DNA from: JBDHWG01 sp039810085
GTDB taxonomy: Bacteria; Chloroflexota; Anaerolineae; Epilineales; JAHCIE01
Assembly (NCBI GenBank): GCA_039810085.1
Contig: JBDHWG010000009.1
Coordinates: 1 to 64,000 of the forward strand
Length of the DNA stretch: 64,000 bases
Reading direction: 5' to 3'
The notes under the pieces are model-generated. The model had not been told where the DNA came from and made no database searches. It worked only from the letters and a program-made list of their open reading frames with translations. Of this stretch, positions 8,964 through 15,670 are shown piece by piece; the first letter of the stretch is position 1; every line of letters starts with the position of its first letter. A program made the position numbers and the translations under genes.

Positions 8964-9093
8964 ACTGTTCGTAATATCAGGGGAAGCGATAGCGTCCTAC
9001 TGACAACACGAGGGGTCAGACAACGCAACACTCTAGCCGTCCGTTCATCGCGGCAGGAGGATGAACCGGACCTCAATTGAACAAGGGGGGAGC

Positions 9094-10329
9094 ATGGACG
9101 ACCAAGCATCGCGCATAGCCAAGCTCAAGACACTCACCCCGCGACAACGGGAGGTGCTGGACCTTGTTTGCCAGGGGCTCACCTACAAACAGGTCGCCGA
9201 CGCTCTCTTTATCGAAGAAACCACCGTTCTCTATCACATCGGGAACATCTATACCAAGCTAGGAATCGAGAAGCTTCCTAAGACCCAGCGACAGCGCGAG
9301 ATGGGCCTCTTTTGCTCGGCACTCTCGACCCTTGCGGCAAGTACCCCGAGTGAGCCAGAGGATGAGGATGAGGATGAGGACGAGCCCGCTCCCCCACGCC
9401 CGCCGACGTATGCGCTGCGGGCGGCAAAAGAAGATGATAAGCCGCTTGCGACGCAGGCGGGTGCGCCGCTTAGCCCCTCTGAACCTCCGGTCATCTATAT
9501 CCCACAACGCGGCGCGTCTTCGTTGCCGCCTCCGCAACGGTCGCTAGGACGTCGCATCCTTCCCTGGATTGCCATCGCGTTGATGATCTTCATCAGCGCA
9601 GTTCTGGCCGCGGGGTTGATGTATCTGTTCATGAGCCGAACGGCGTCCGCCGTCCCGATCGTTGTTACCGCGACCCCTCTGCCGGCAACAGAAACCCCGT
9701 TGGCTTCAGCTACGCCGGTGCCATCACTGACGCCGACCGCATCGCCGACCCCCACCGCAACGGCAACACCGACAAACACGCCCACGGTCACGATCACCCC
9801 AACGCAAACGGTGACCTCTACCCCGACCGCTACCCGAACGGTCACGCCGACCCCCACACCCTTGTCAACTACAGAGCCCAAGACCGTGCTCAAAGAGGGC
9901 GACACCTGGGTTGGTCACAGCCTGGCGCTCAAGGCGGATCACTTCAGCGTGACGGATCGGCATGTGAAAGTGGACTTTGTCTTGAAGAACATCACGGACA
10001 AGAAGCTGCTTGTTCCGGCGACGTCCGTTGACAACTTCTGGACTGAACTTGATGTCTGGAGAGCGGCCGGCAAGGAAACCCACTTGCTCCCTTGGAACGA
10101 AGGGCAGATGTGCTGGAGTATCCAGAAGCAAGAGGATATCCCCCAGCAGTGGCTAGGCCCAGGCGAGTCGATCAAGAAGACGTATTCGTTTGCCGAGTTT
10201 GAGGGCAGCGGCGCCTGCACGAACCCGGGCTACATCCCAGATAAGGCGCGTCAATACTTCATTGTCGTCAAGAACATCGCCGACGACATTGATTACGCGA
10301 CATGGACGGGAACGATCGACCGGCCATAG
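9094..10329 (+). CDS. membrane-bound LuxR-type regulator with extracellular domain
   Basis: A 411-residue single-pass regulator. Residues 14-70 are a GerE/LuxR helix-turn-helix (LTPRQREVLDLVCQGLTYKQ, then LYHIGNIYTKLGI). An acidic run follows near 88-97, then a transmembrane helix at about 155-180. A Thr/Pro-rich stalk runs to about 270, and the C-terminal beta domain (residues 275-411) resembles DUF4352-type domains. The predicted topology is cytoplasmic HTH and extracellular sensor. The ATG at 9094 has AAGGGGGG about five bases upstream. The earlier ATG at 9061 abuts AGGAGG with no spacer and is less likely. There is no receiver or histidine-kinase domain, so this is a one-component transmembrane regulator. 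The signal is unknown. Confidence 0.8.
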   Translation: MDDQASRIAKLKTLTPRQREVLDLVCQGLTYKQVADALFIEETTVLYHIGNIYTKLGIEKLPKTQRQREMGLFCSALSTLAASTPSEPEDEDEDEDEPAPPRPPTYALRAAKEDDKPLATQAGAPLSPSEPPVIYIPQRGASSLPPPQRSLGRRILPWIAIALMIFISAVLAAGLMYLFMSRTASAVPIVVTATPLPATETPLASATPVPSLTPTASPTPTATATPTNTPTVTITPTQTVTSTPTATRTVTPTPTPLSTTEPKTVLKEGDTWVGHSLALKADHFSVTDRHVKVDFVLKNITDKKLLVPATSVDNFWTELDVWRAAGKETHLLPWNEGQMCWSIQKQEDIPQQWLGPGESIKKTYSFAEFEGSGACTNPGYIPDKARQYFIVVKNIADDIDYATWTGTIDRP

Positions 10330-10423
10330 CCTCGCTCGAGCGTGTGCGGGTGGAGGGCGGAAGGTCTCCACCCGCACGTCTATATACCCCTGGCTACCAC
10401 ATGGTGGATGGAGGTAAATACCA

Positions 10424-10459
10424 CATATTGCATTATGTTGTATTGGAGTGTACAATATG
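10424..10459. promoter_or_regulatory. operator-like inverted repeat before antitoxin gene
   Basis: CATATTG (10424-10430) and CAATATG (10453-10459) form perfect 7-bp arms ending six bases before the antitoxin ATG. The AT-rich interval could hold the -10 region. Autorepression by the RHH antitoxin is the likely role. Confidence 0.45.
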
Positions 10460-10464
10460 GGTAT

Positions 10465-10695
10465 ATGTTGACGACAACGGTCTATTTACCAGAGGAACTG
10501 AACCAGCGCGTGACGCGATTGGCAACCAAGACAGGAAAGGCCAAAGCCAAGATCATTCGGGAGGCGCTGACCGAAGGCCTGCGACAGATTGAGGGAACAA
10601 AAAGCAACGCCGGCGTCCTGGCGCAGATCGCCAAATTACATGGTGAAGGCCCGGTTGACTTTGCCCAACACCATGATGCGTATGGATGGGAGTAA
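10465..10695 (+). CDS. ribbon-helix-helix antitoxin (paralogue of the 5326 antitoxin)
   Basis: A 76-residue RHH protein. TTTVYLPEEL forms the strand, and KIIREALTEGL is nearly the same helix as in the 5326-5589 antitoxin. The tail LHGEGPVDFAQHHDAYGW is the toxin-binding candidate. The ATG at 10465 is where homology begins; the open frame upstream has no plausible start. The toxin gene overlaps its 3' end by 14 bases. Confidence 0.85.
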   Translation: MLTTTVYLPEELNQRVTRLATKTGKAKAKIIREALTEGLRQIEGTKSNAGVLAQIAKLHGEGPVDFAQHHDAYGWE

Positions 10696-11110
10696 TCATC
10701 GCATTGTTATTGATGCAGACGCGCTAATCGCGCTCGTGAATGTGCGTGATGCACTTCATGAGCGAGCGCTTCAGGTCAACGCACGGCTGATTGAACAACA
10801 AGCGTTTGTTCTCTTTCCATCCTCGGCCATTCTCGAAGCGGTGACCAAACTGCAACGCGTCTTGTCGACACCCGCACTGGTCGAGCAGCTTCTGGCACTG
10901 GTGTTTCACGACAAAGAAGCGATTGTCCCTGTCGATTTCCACATTCTCAATATCGCTCGATCCTATTTCAACCCCCAAGCAAGCAAACAAAATACACTGT
11001 TTGATTGCGCCGTCGCGGCCATCGCCAGCGAGTATGGCGCCCGCGCCATTTTCTCGTTTGACGCCTGGTATACGAAACGCGGATTTCAGCTCACTGAAGC
11101 ACTCCTCTGA
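10682..11110 (+). CDS. PIN-domain toxin (paralogue of the 4928 toxin)
   Basis: A 142-residue PIN-fold ribonuclease candidate. It has IVIDADALIALVNVRD (first Asp pair near residues 11-13), SSAILEAVTKLQR (Glu near 51), NTLFDCAVAAIASE (Asp near 110) and IFSFDAWY. The start was taken as the ATG at 10682, inside the antitoxin 3' end; ATGs at 10673 and 10676 are alternatives. Its layout and antitoxin resemble the pair at 4928-5589, which implies duplication or two acquisitions of the same module. Confidence 0.85.
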   Translation: MDGSNHRIVIDADALIALVNVRDALHERALQVNARLIEQQAFVLFPSSAILEAVTKLQRVLSTPALVEQLLALVFHDKEAIVPVDFHILNIARSYFNPQASKQNTLFDCAVAAIASEYGARAIFSFDAWYTKRGFQLTEALL

Positions 11111-11180
11111 GCCATCAGTACCGGACGCGTCATGTTGGGAGAGCGCACGCTTGGATACTAGGGTATATAAGGTAAACACG

Positions 11181-11212
11181 AAAAAGGGGCGAAGCCTCTC
11201 GACCTCGCCCCT
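11181..11212 (-). terminator. rho-independent terminator
   Basis: Read on the minus strand, AGGGGCGAGG pairs with CTTCGCCCCT and is followed by a T5 run. It ends the 60-residue gene that starts at 11406. The hairpin sequence is nearly identical to the one at 11457-11486. Confidence 0.8.
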
Positions 11213-11223
11213 CGCCCGTTCCC

Positions 11224-11406
11224 CTACTCGTCATGGGTATGATGGTGGGCTCGGCTGTGCTCTTGCGCGAAGTACGCCTCCAAAAGCTCCTGACCTTGCG
11301 GTGTGTCAAAGTCAATGTACTCCATCACCTCGTCAACGATTAGTCTGCGAAACTGGCGCAGGCGCATATCCACCGTATAGCCTTGAAACATGCGCAACCT
11401 GTGCAT
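11224..11406 (-). CDS. small protein, 60 aa, His-rich C-terminus
   Basis: I do not recognise this family. The start is strongly supported: AAGGAGGTG lies six bases before the ATG at 11406. The product is a basic helix (RLRQFRRLIVDEVMEYID), an acidic middle, and a tail with HSRAHHHTHDE that could bind metal. A terminator follows directly. It forms a tandem pair with the 55-residue gene upstream, which has a similar Shine-Dalgarno sequence and terminator. Confidence 0.65.
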   Translation of the reverse strand: MHRLRMFQGYTVDMRLRQFRRLIVDEVMEYIDFDTPQGQELLEAYFAQEHSRAHHHTHDE

Positions 11407-11456
11407 GCTGTTCACCTCCTTGGATGACAGTGTATAATAAACATATTAAAGAGCCT

Positions 11457-11486
11457 GAGGGGCGAAGCCGTTCGACCTCGCCCCTC
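11457..11486 (-). terminator. terminator-like hairpin, duplicate of 11181-11212
   Basis: GAGGGGCGA and TCGCCCCTC form a 9-bp stem. On the minus strand a short CTCTTT follows, a weaker T-tract than its twin. It lies between the two small genes and should end the 55-residue gene. Confidence 0.6.
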
Positions 11487-11500
11487 GTAATTCGACAGAG

Positions 11501-11668
11501 CTACTGTTTTCCGCAGTGGCTCTGTATGGTTTCTACCTCCTCAAGGATCAGTTCTAGCGTCATCGCGTGCTGCTCAATGCCTCGTAGCGCCTGACGCAGG
11601 GCTTTCAATTCTGCTTTGAACCGACCACGAAGGTCGGTAAGTTTGCCTTGTTTCTCTTGTTCAGTCAT
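11501..11668 (-). CDS. small helical protein, 55 aa
   Basis: An unrecognised 55-residue protein. The start is very well supported: AAAGGAGGTG lies seven bases before the ATG at 11668. The translation opens MTEQEKQGKLTDLR, continues as an amphipathic helix (LKALRQALRGIEQHA) and ends LEEVETIQSHCGKQ, so it looks like a short coiled coil. The gene is followed by a terminator hairpin and lies just before the structured non-coding region, pointing away from it. Its similar length, strong ribosome site and duplicated terminator link it to the 60-residue gene downstream. Confidence 0.65.
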   Translation of the reverse strand: MTEQEKQGKLTDLRGRFKAELKALRQALRGIEQHAMTLELILEEVETIQSHCGKQ

Positions 11669-11709
11669 GAGTATTCACCTCCTTTCGTCCAGCTCCTCTG
11701 CGCATCCTG

Positions 11710-12336
11710 AGATGCTGGCTGGCATACTTGCGGGGCATGGGGAAACGATGGGGTGTCAACTGTTTTTGGCCTCAGCCAAAAAGGATCGCAGACAGTCTCC
11801 CTGGCTGCGACCCACCAGTTGACACCCTGTCGGCTTCCCCATACAATTGCCGCGCAATCGTCAGCCAGCATCTGAAGCTAAAAGGGAAAATCCGTCGCCG
11901 CAGGCGACTATAAATCCCTTCCGTGTCAGCGGAGGGCACAGCCCGGAGCGTCTCCCCCCCGCCCGTCGGGCGTCAGCCCGACCGCCACCCTCGTGCCCGC
12001 AGGCCCGAAACGAGCAAAGCGCAGCCGTGCGGGATGAAGCCAACACCGTTGGGTTCAAGCGAAGCGGTCACGCGGGGCAAGCGCAGTGAGTGCAGGGACA
12101 AGGGTTGAGCGACGTTAGCTGGAACCCGTTGCACATGGCTGGCCTCTATGGGCCAGACATGAAAGGGTGAAAGATAACAGAGCGAAAGAGGGGGGCGGTC
12201 GGGATGGGAGCACCCATCGTGGCGACCGTGACGAAGGCACGGCAGAACGAGGGAGCGCAGCAGCCCGACGGGCGGGGGATCGCCTCGGAAGTGTCACCCC
12301 CAGAGCACAGCGGCGTGGGGTGGCCGACGAGGCGAT
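11710..12336 (+). ncRNA. candidate large structured RNA (no gene; nested inverted repeats)
   Basis: No credible ORF lies here, yet paired segments are dense. In 11710-11873, 12-bp arms (AGATGCTGGCTG/CAGCCAGCATCT) enclose TTGCGGGGC/GCCGCGCAA with one mismatch, then ATGGGGAA/TTCCCCAT, then the 12-bp GGGTGTCAACTG/CAGTTGACACCC. That last stem encloses two hairpins: TTTTTGGC-CTCA-GCCAAAAA, and TCGCAG with inner CAG/CTG. Further hairpins lie at 11882-11920, 11965-11982, 11996-12033, 12134-12161, 12196-12228 and 12279-12336. Strand is not certain: a G.T pair at 11722/11861 slightly favours plus. It resembles the style of large ornate RNAs of mobile elements, but I cannot match it to a known class. 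Confidence 0.55.
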
Positions 12337-12680
12337 AAATACACACATAATGGGACAACAGACCACTATGGAGAGGAGAGCTGCCTGGACCTAGGGCGCC
12401 GATTGAGGACAATAGCTGTGCAGCCTACGGCGTGGACTTACCATCAGGAAAAACGTGGATTTCAGTCTCTACAGGACTTGTCCACGGATTGGGTAATGCT
12501 ATATCGCAAAACTAGTGTTCTCAGAAACATAATGTATTCGTTTTTTAAAACGTCGAAAACCCTGAGTATTTTTCTACTGAGTATGATTCATTATGTATTA
12601 TTAATATATAGAGTTATGCACCCGTGAATAACCAGTTATGCAAGAATGAATATCTAGATATTCACTGGTGAATATCAGCC
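12337..12680. repeat. AT-rich segment with direct repeats and palindrome (candidate origin or operator)
   Basis: This gene-free stretch turns sharply AT-rich after about 12520. Two 19-bp direct repeats, AGTTATGCA-n4-TGAATA, lie at 12612-12630 and 12634-12652, exactly 22 bp apart. A perfect 18-bp palindrome (TGAATATCTAGATATTCA) spans 12647-12664, and another TGAATA follows near 12669. The first repeat contains TTATGCACC, close to a DnaA box. It adjoins the winged-helix gene ending at 12681, so an iteron-type origin is possible. Confidence 0.45.
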
Positions 12681-13034
12681 TCAAAATCTCTGTGTCACTC
12701 GGTATTTGAGGCGATAGACATTCGTTTTTCCCTGACCTCTTCGCTCAATTTCCAACAATCCCGCTTCCTGCAACTCACTAATGGCACGCGCAATCGTCGG
12801 CTGAGACGAGCCGATGTCTTTCGCCATGACGTCTTGCCCTGGGAACACGAGATCATTGTGCCAGGCGTACGAGAGGAGCTTGCTGTACACGACCTTCGCG
12901 TTGGACGAGATACTTGGATTGTTCAAGATGAAGTTGGGAATCTGGGTGAAACCACCAGCGCTGATCGGGTCAAACCCTTCAAGGATGATGTTCTGACGTT
13001 CTTGAAATCGATTGATCTGGGCAAGTTTCTCCAT
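12681..13034 (-). CDS. winged-helix protein, replication-initiator-like
   Basis: A 117-residue protein with a helix-turn-helix of the kind found at the N-terminus of plasmid replication initiators and DnaD-like proteins. It has FTQIPNFILNNPSISSNAKV, LLSYAWHNDLVFPGQDVMAK, then IGSSQPTIARAISELQEAGL and a wing ending TNVYRLKYR. It is the last gene of an AAA ATPase - RHH - winged-helix set, with a 35-base gap from the RHH gene. AT-rich repeats follow its 3' end. Replication initiation is inferred; it could instead be a transcription regulator. Confidence 0.65.
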   Translation of the reverse strand: MEKLAQINRFQERQNIILEGFDPISAGGFTQIPNFILNNPSISSNAKVVYSKLLSYAWHNDLVFPGQDVMAKDIGSSQPTIARAISELQEAGLLEIERRGQGKTNVYRLKYRVTQRF

Positions 13035-13069
13035 GTTGTTGGGTTGCTGGTTTGCTGGCTAACTGGTTT

Positions 13070-13456
13070 TTAGACACGTCTCCCGAGATACTCATCTACT
13101 GCTTCCTGCAACACTTCATAATCGTTTCTATCTGTTTCAAGCGCAAGCCGCTTGATTGCCTTGATGCTCTCCGATGAGAGGTAGCTGGTAAACTTCTTTC
13201 CTGGTGAACTGACTTGCGGGCTTCCCTGCTTGATGGGTTGCCGACTTACCGGCTTCCCTCTTTGCTGGATAACTGGTTTGCTGGCAACCTGTCTTACTGG
13301 TTTAGAAGGAATCTGGTTAACGGGTTTTATGGTTTGCGGACTAGTCGGCAAAACAGCGATCTGACTTTCTTCTTTACTGGTTTGCTGGTTTACAGGTTTG
13401 CTGGTAAACAGCTGCTGATCTAGGGCTGCTAGTCTTGAAAATGGGTCGTTGCTCAT
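13070..13456 (-). CDS. RHH-like protein with Lys-Pro-Val repeat linker
   Basis: A 128-residue protein in two parts. Residues 20-80 are a low-complexity linker built on repeats such as KPVNQ, KPVRQ, KPVIQ and KPVSRQ. Residues 86-128 (KKFTSYLSSESIKAIKRLAL, then NDYEVLQEAVDEYL) look like a ribbon-helix-helix. The ATG at 13456 has AAAGGAGG three bases upstream, overlapping the end of the AAA ATPase gene. An RHH DNA-binding protein beside an ATPase suggests a partition or replication role, by analogy with ParG-type pairs. That is inference. Confidence 0.6.
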   Translation of the reverse strand: MSNDPFSRLAALDQQLFTSKPVNQQTSKEESQIAVLPTSPQTIKPVNQIPSKPVRQVASKPVIQQRGKPVSRQPIKQGSPQVSSPGKKFTSYLSSESIKAIKRLALETDRNDYEVLQEAVDEYLGRRV

Positions 13457-13468
13457 GGGCCTCCTTTC

Positions 13469-14317
13469 TTATTTTTTCTTTTTCGGCTTGCCAATATTAT
13501 GTAATCGTTCCTCGGCTGCGGTTTCAACCGTGGCGCGGTCAATGACTTTCTTGTCGTTGAGAAACGCTAAGAGTAAGGAATTGTCAGCCAAGATATTTGC
13601 TTCACGGGGAACACCTTCTGAGTGTCTAAAAAGAGCATCGAGCGCGGCCGGCTCGAATGGATGTGCTTGATTGCCACTGGCCACCCGCCAACGAAAATCT
13701 ATCATCTGAGCGAGTTCCTCGGTGCCAATTGGATCAAGCGTCGAGGCCATGGCAATGCGCGATCGGAAGTTACGCGCCATTGGATGGGTGATCTTATTGC
13801 GCAGCTCCTCTTGTGCGAAGAGGACGAGCTGCAACAACTTCATCTCATTCGTTTCATAGTTGATTAGTTGACGCAGAAGCTCAAGTAAGGGGAGTCTGAG
13901 GGTCTGTGCCTCATCAATGATGAGTACAACCGTCTTGCCTTCCTCCACAGCCTTGTCGTAGAGAAACATCTTGAAGATGTCGAGATTGTCCTTGTACGAC
14001 CTGGCAGTCTTATAGAGCTGAAACTCGGCGATGATCGAGCGGAGCAGATTGTTGGTGGTGGGATAGTTGGGGTTCGTCAATAAGACGGACTGGTAGCCTT
14101 TGTCTAGGAATTTCTGATGGAGTAGGCGAGCCAAGGATGATTTTCCAACGCCAGTGTCGCCAAAGACTATGGTGAGGCCCTTTTTCGAATCGACCGTGAA
14201 TTCAGTTTTTCCAAGTGCAGTGGAGTGGATCGGGGTGAGGAAGAAGTAGCGCGGGTTGGGAACCGTGCTAAATGGCTCTTCTTTCAGACTGAAGTAACTT
14301 AGGTAGGGGACTGGCAT
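13469..14317 (-). CDS. ExeA/TniB-like AAA+ ATPase
   Basis: A 282-residue AAA+ protein. The N-terminus YLSYFSLKEEPFSTVPNPRY matches the opening of ExeA-family ATPases. Walker A is GDTGVGKSS near residue 54 and Walker B is VVLIIDEAQ near 130. Sensor-1-like LVLFAQEELR and a C-terminal winged region (EGVPREANILADNSLLLAF) follow. The ATG at 14317 fits the family start; a TTG at 14350 is the alternative. ExeA-type ATPases work in secretion, transposition (TniB/TnsC) and replication. No transposase lies nearby, so I place it with the RHH and winged-helix genes as a replication or partition motor. Confidence 0.75.
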   Translation of the reverse strand: MPVPYLSYFSLKEEPFSTVPNPRYFFLTPIHSTALGKTEFTVDSKKGLTIVFGDTGVGKSSLARLLHQKFLDKGYQSVLLTNPNYPTTNNLLRSIIAEFQLYKTARSYKDNLDIFKMFLYDKAVEEGKTVVLIIDEAQTLRLPLLELLRQLINYETNEMKLLQLVLFAQEELRNKITHPMARNFRSRIAMASTLDPIGTEELAQMIDFRWRVASGNQAHPFEPAALDALFRHSEGVPREANILADNSLLLAFLNDKKVIDRATVETAAEERLHNIGKPKKKK

Positions 14318-14392
14318 AAGTTGCGCGAACTCACATACCAGCTTACGCAACTTGGGCCATTCATGTCAAGAAGGGAAATGAGAAACAAGACT

Positions 14393-14620
14393 TCAAAGCA
14401 AATCTTCCAGTTGCTCAGAAGAAAGACCGGCGTCTTTGATGATGCGCATTTGAAGACCTCGGCCAAGAGTGCGGTTGTGAATAGGGATAACCAGGGATTG
14501 AGGATGTCCAGGTTTCGACATTGAGAGATGGCTTCCGGTTTGCCTGCGTTTTATGAAACCGGCACGCTCAAGTGCTCGGATAAGTTCGGTGGGACGAAGA
14601 GCTTTCAGCCGGTCGGTCAC
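14393..14620 (-). CDS. hicA: HicA-family toxin
   Basis: A 75-residue HicA-type mRNA interferase with the dsRBD-like fold. It has PTELIRALERAGFIKRRQ, then the signature TGSHLSMSKPG with the catalytic His, then VIPIHNRTLGRGLQMRIIKDA. The GTG at 14620 is preferred over an upstream TTG because AAGGA lies five bases before it and the family starts there. It overlaps the antitoxin gene by 53 bases. The order is antitoxin first, the reverse of many hicAB loci. Confidence 0.85.
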   Translation of the reverse strand: MTDRLKALRPTELIRALERAGFIKRRQTGSHLSMSKPGHPQSLVIPIHNRTLGRGLQMRIIKDAGLSSEQLEDLL

Positions 14621-14876
14621 GTCGGTCCTTGACGCGATCAAGCCAGGCTTCCAAGTGCTCGGGGATTGTCCGTCCGTCTTCTTTATCCACCTCTAGCACC
14701 AATTGGAGTGCGTCCTCGATCATCGTCAAAGCCTCATCAATGGTTCGCCCCTCAGAGTACGCAGGCGGATAGTCAGCCACTTCGATGAGGTAGCCGCCTT
14801 CTTTCTCAGGGGTCAATCGGTAGGTCATACCGTCTTTGGTAATTTGGATAATTTCTGCTGGTTGTTTTTGGACCAT
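14568..14876 (-). CDS. hicB: HicB-family antitoxin
   Basis: A 102-residue HicB-like protein with the partial RNase-H fold: YRLTPEKEGGYLIEVADYPP, AYSEGRTIDEALTMIEDALQ and LVLEVDKEDGRTIP. No C-terminal DNA-binding HTH or RHH is visible; the tail is Ser/Arg-rich. The ATG at 14876 has AAAGG nine bases upstream; a GTG at 14885 is possible. It should neutralise HicA encoded directly downstream. Confidence 0.82.
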   Translation of the reverse strand: MVQKQPAEIIQITKDGMTYRLTPEKEGGYLIEVADYPPAYSEGRTIDEALTMIEDALQLVLEVDKEDGRTIPEHLEAWLDRVKDRRDRPAESSSSHRTYPST

Positions 14877-15053
14877 ATGCGTCACTGCCTTTCAGCCACT
14901 ATTATAACACGCGGCAGCTACCGCTGGCTTTCTTCCGATCCGGATTGACAACGAAAAATAGGGTACATATACTTCTATAGCGACGAGGGATTTGTTGTAC
15001 TAGCAAGCATATTAAAGGCAAAATAACAGAAAGAGCGATGTCCGAGAGGCAGC

Positions 15054-15548
15054 ATGAGTAGAGGGTATTACGATACTGCACAGATTTGTCTCAACGGCCA
15101 CCTCATCAACGAGCGGGTCAATACGTTCCCCCCACATAACCAGGAGTATTGTTCTCTTTGCGGAGCCAAGACAATTACGAAGTGTCTGCATTGTCAGGCT
15201 GACATTCGAGGGGCGTATGACGTACCCGGAGTTGCGGTTTTTGGACTGCGGATTGCCGTTCCCAGATTTTGCCATGCCTGTGGTCATGCATACCCGTGGA
15301 CAGAAGCCAGATTGCAAGCAGCAGAAGACTTGGCCGACGAGCTTGATAAACTCAACGATGAAGAGAAAACTTATCTGAAGGACAGCGTCAACGATATTGT
15401 GAGAGATACTCCGCAAACACCGGTAGCAGCAACGCGATTTAAGCGCTTGGTTGCGAAAGCTGGCTCAGAAGCAGCATCGATGTTTCGTGATCTTCTTGTT
15501 GACATAGCAAGCGAAACCGCCAAGAAAATAATCTGGCCCGGGCCGTGA
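15054..15548 (+). CDS. DUF2321 zinc-ribbon protein
   Basis: A 164-residue protein of the DUF2321 type. It opens YYDTAQICLNGHLINE and carries three CxxC pairs (CSLCG, CLHCQ, CHACG) followed by the family motif YPWTEARLQAAE, near residue 85. The C-terminal 70 residues are helical. GAGAGG lies before the ATG. The function is unknown; the paired cysteines indicate zinc ribbons that could bind nucleic acid or protein. It stands alone between the HicAB pair and the restriction cluster. Confidence 0.8.
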   Translation: MSRGYYDTAQICLNGHLINERVNTFPPHNQEYCSLCGAKTITKCLHCQADIRGAYDVPGVAVFGLRIAVPRFCHACGHAYPWTEARLQAAEDLADELDKLNDEEKTYLKDSVNDIVRDTPQTPVAATRFKRLVAKAGSEAASMFRDLLVDIASETAKKIIWPGP

Positions 15549-15592
15549 TTATGACAGCGAGTTCACTTCGATGTCCTCGAAAAGAACTCCGA

Positions 15593-15620
15593 TTGACCCC
15601 TAGCTGAGTTCCGTTATAAT
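15593..15620 (+). promoter_or_regulatory. sigma-70-type promoter for the methyltransferase gene
   Basis: TTGACC (15593-15598) and a perfect TATAAT (15615-15620) are separated by 16 bp. The predicted start near 15627 leaves a leader of about 44 bases before the methyltransferase ATG at 15671. Confidence 0.7.
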
Positions 15621-15670
15621 CTGCCGACGTAACCGGCAAAGAACCCACTTCGATAGACCCGAGGACAAGC

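Noticed and set aside
9495..9905. 136-residue antisense ORF of Val-Gly repeats
   Set aside because: It is the mirror of the Thr/Pro-rich stalk of the LuxR-type regulator.
11847..12394. Several 60-90-residue ORFs on both strands in the structured region
   Set aside because: They overlap one another in opposite frames, lack ribosome sites and are rich in Arg, Ser and Pro as expected of GC-rich non-coding DNA; the stems explain the region better.
12403..12627. 74-residue plus-strand ORF in the AT-rich segment
   Set aside because: No ribosome site, and its 3' end runs into the direct repeats.
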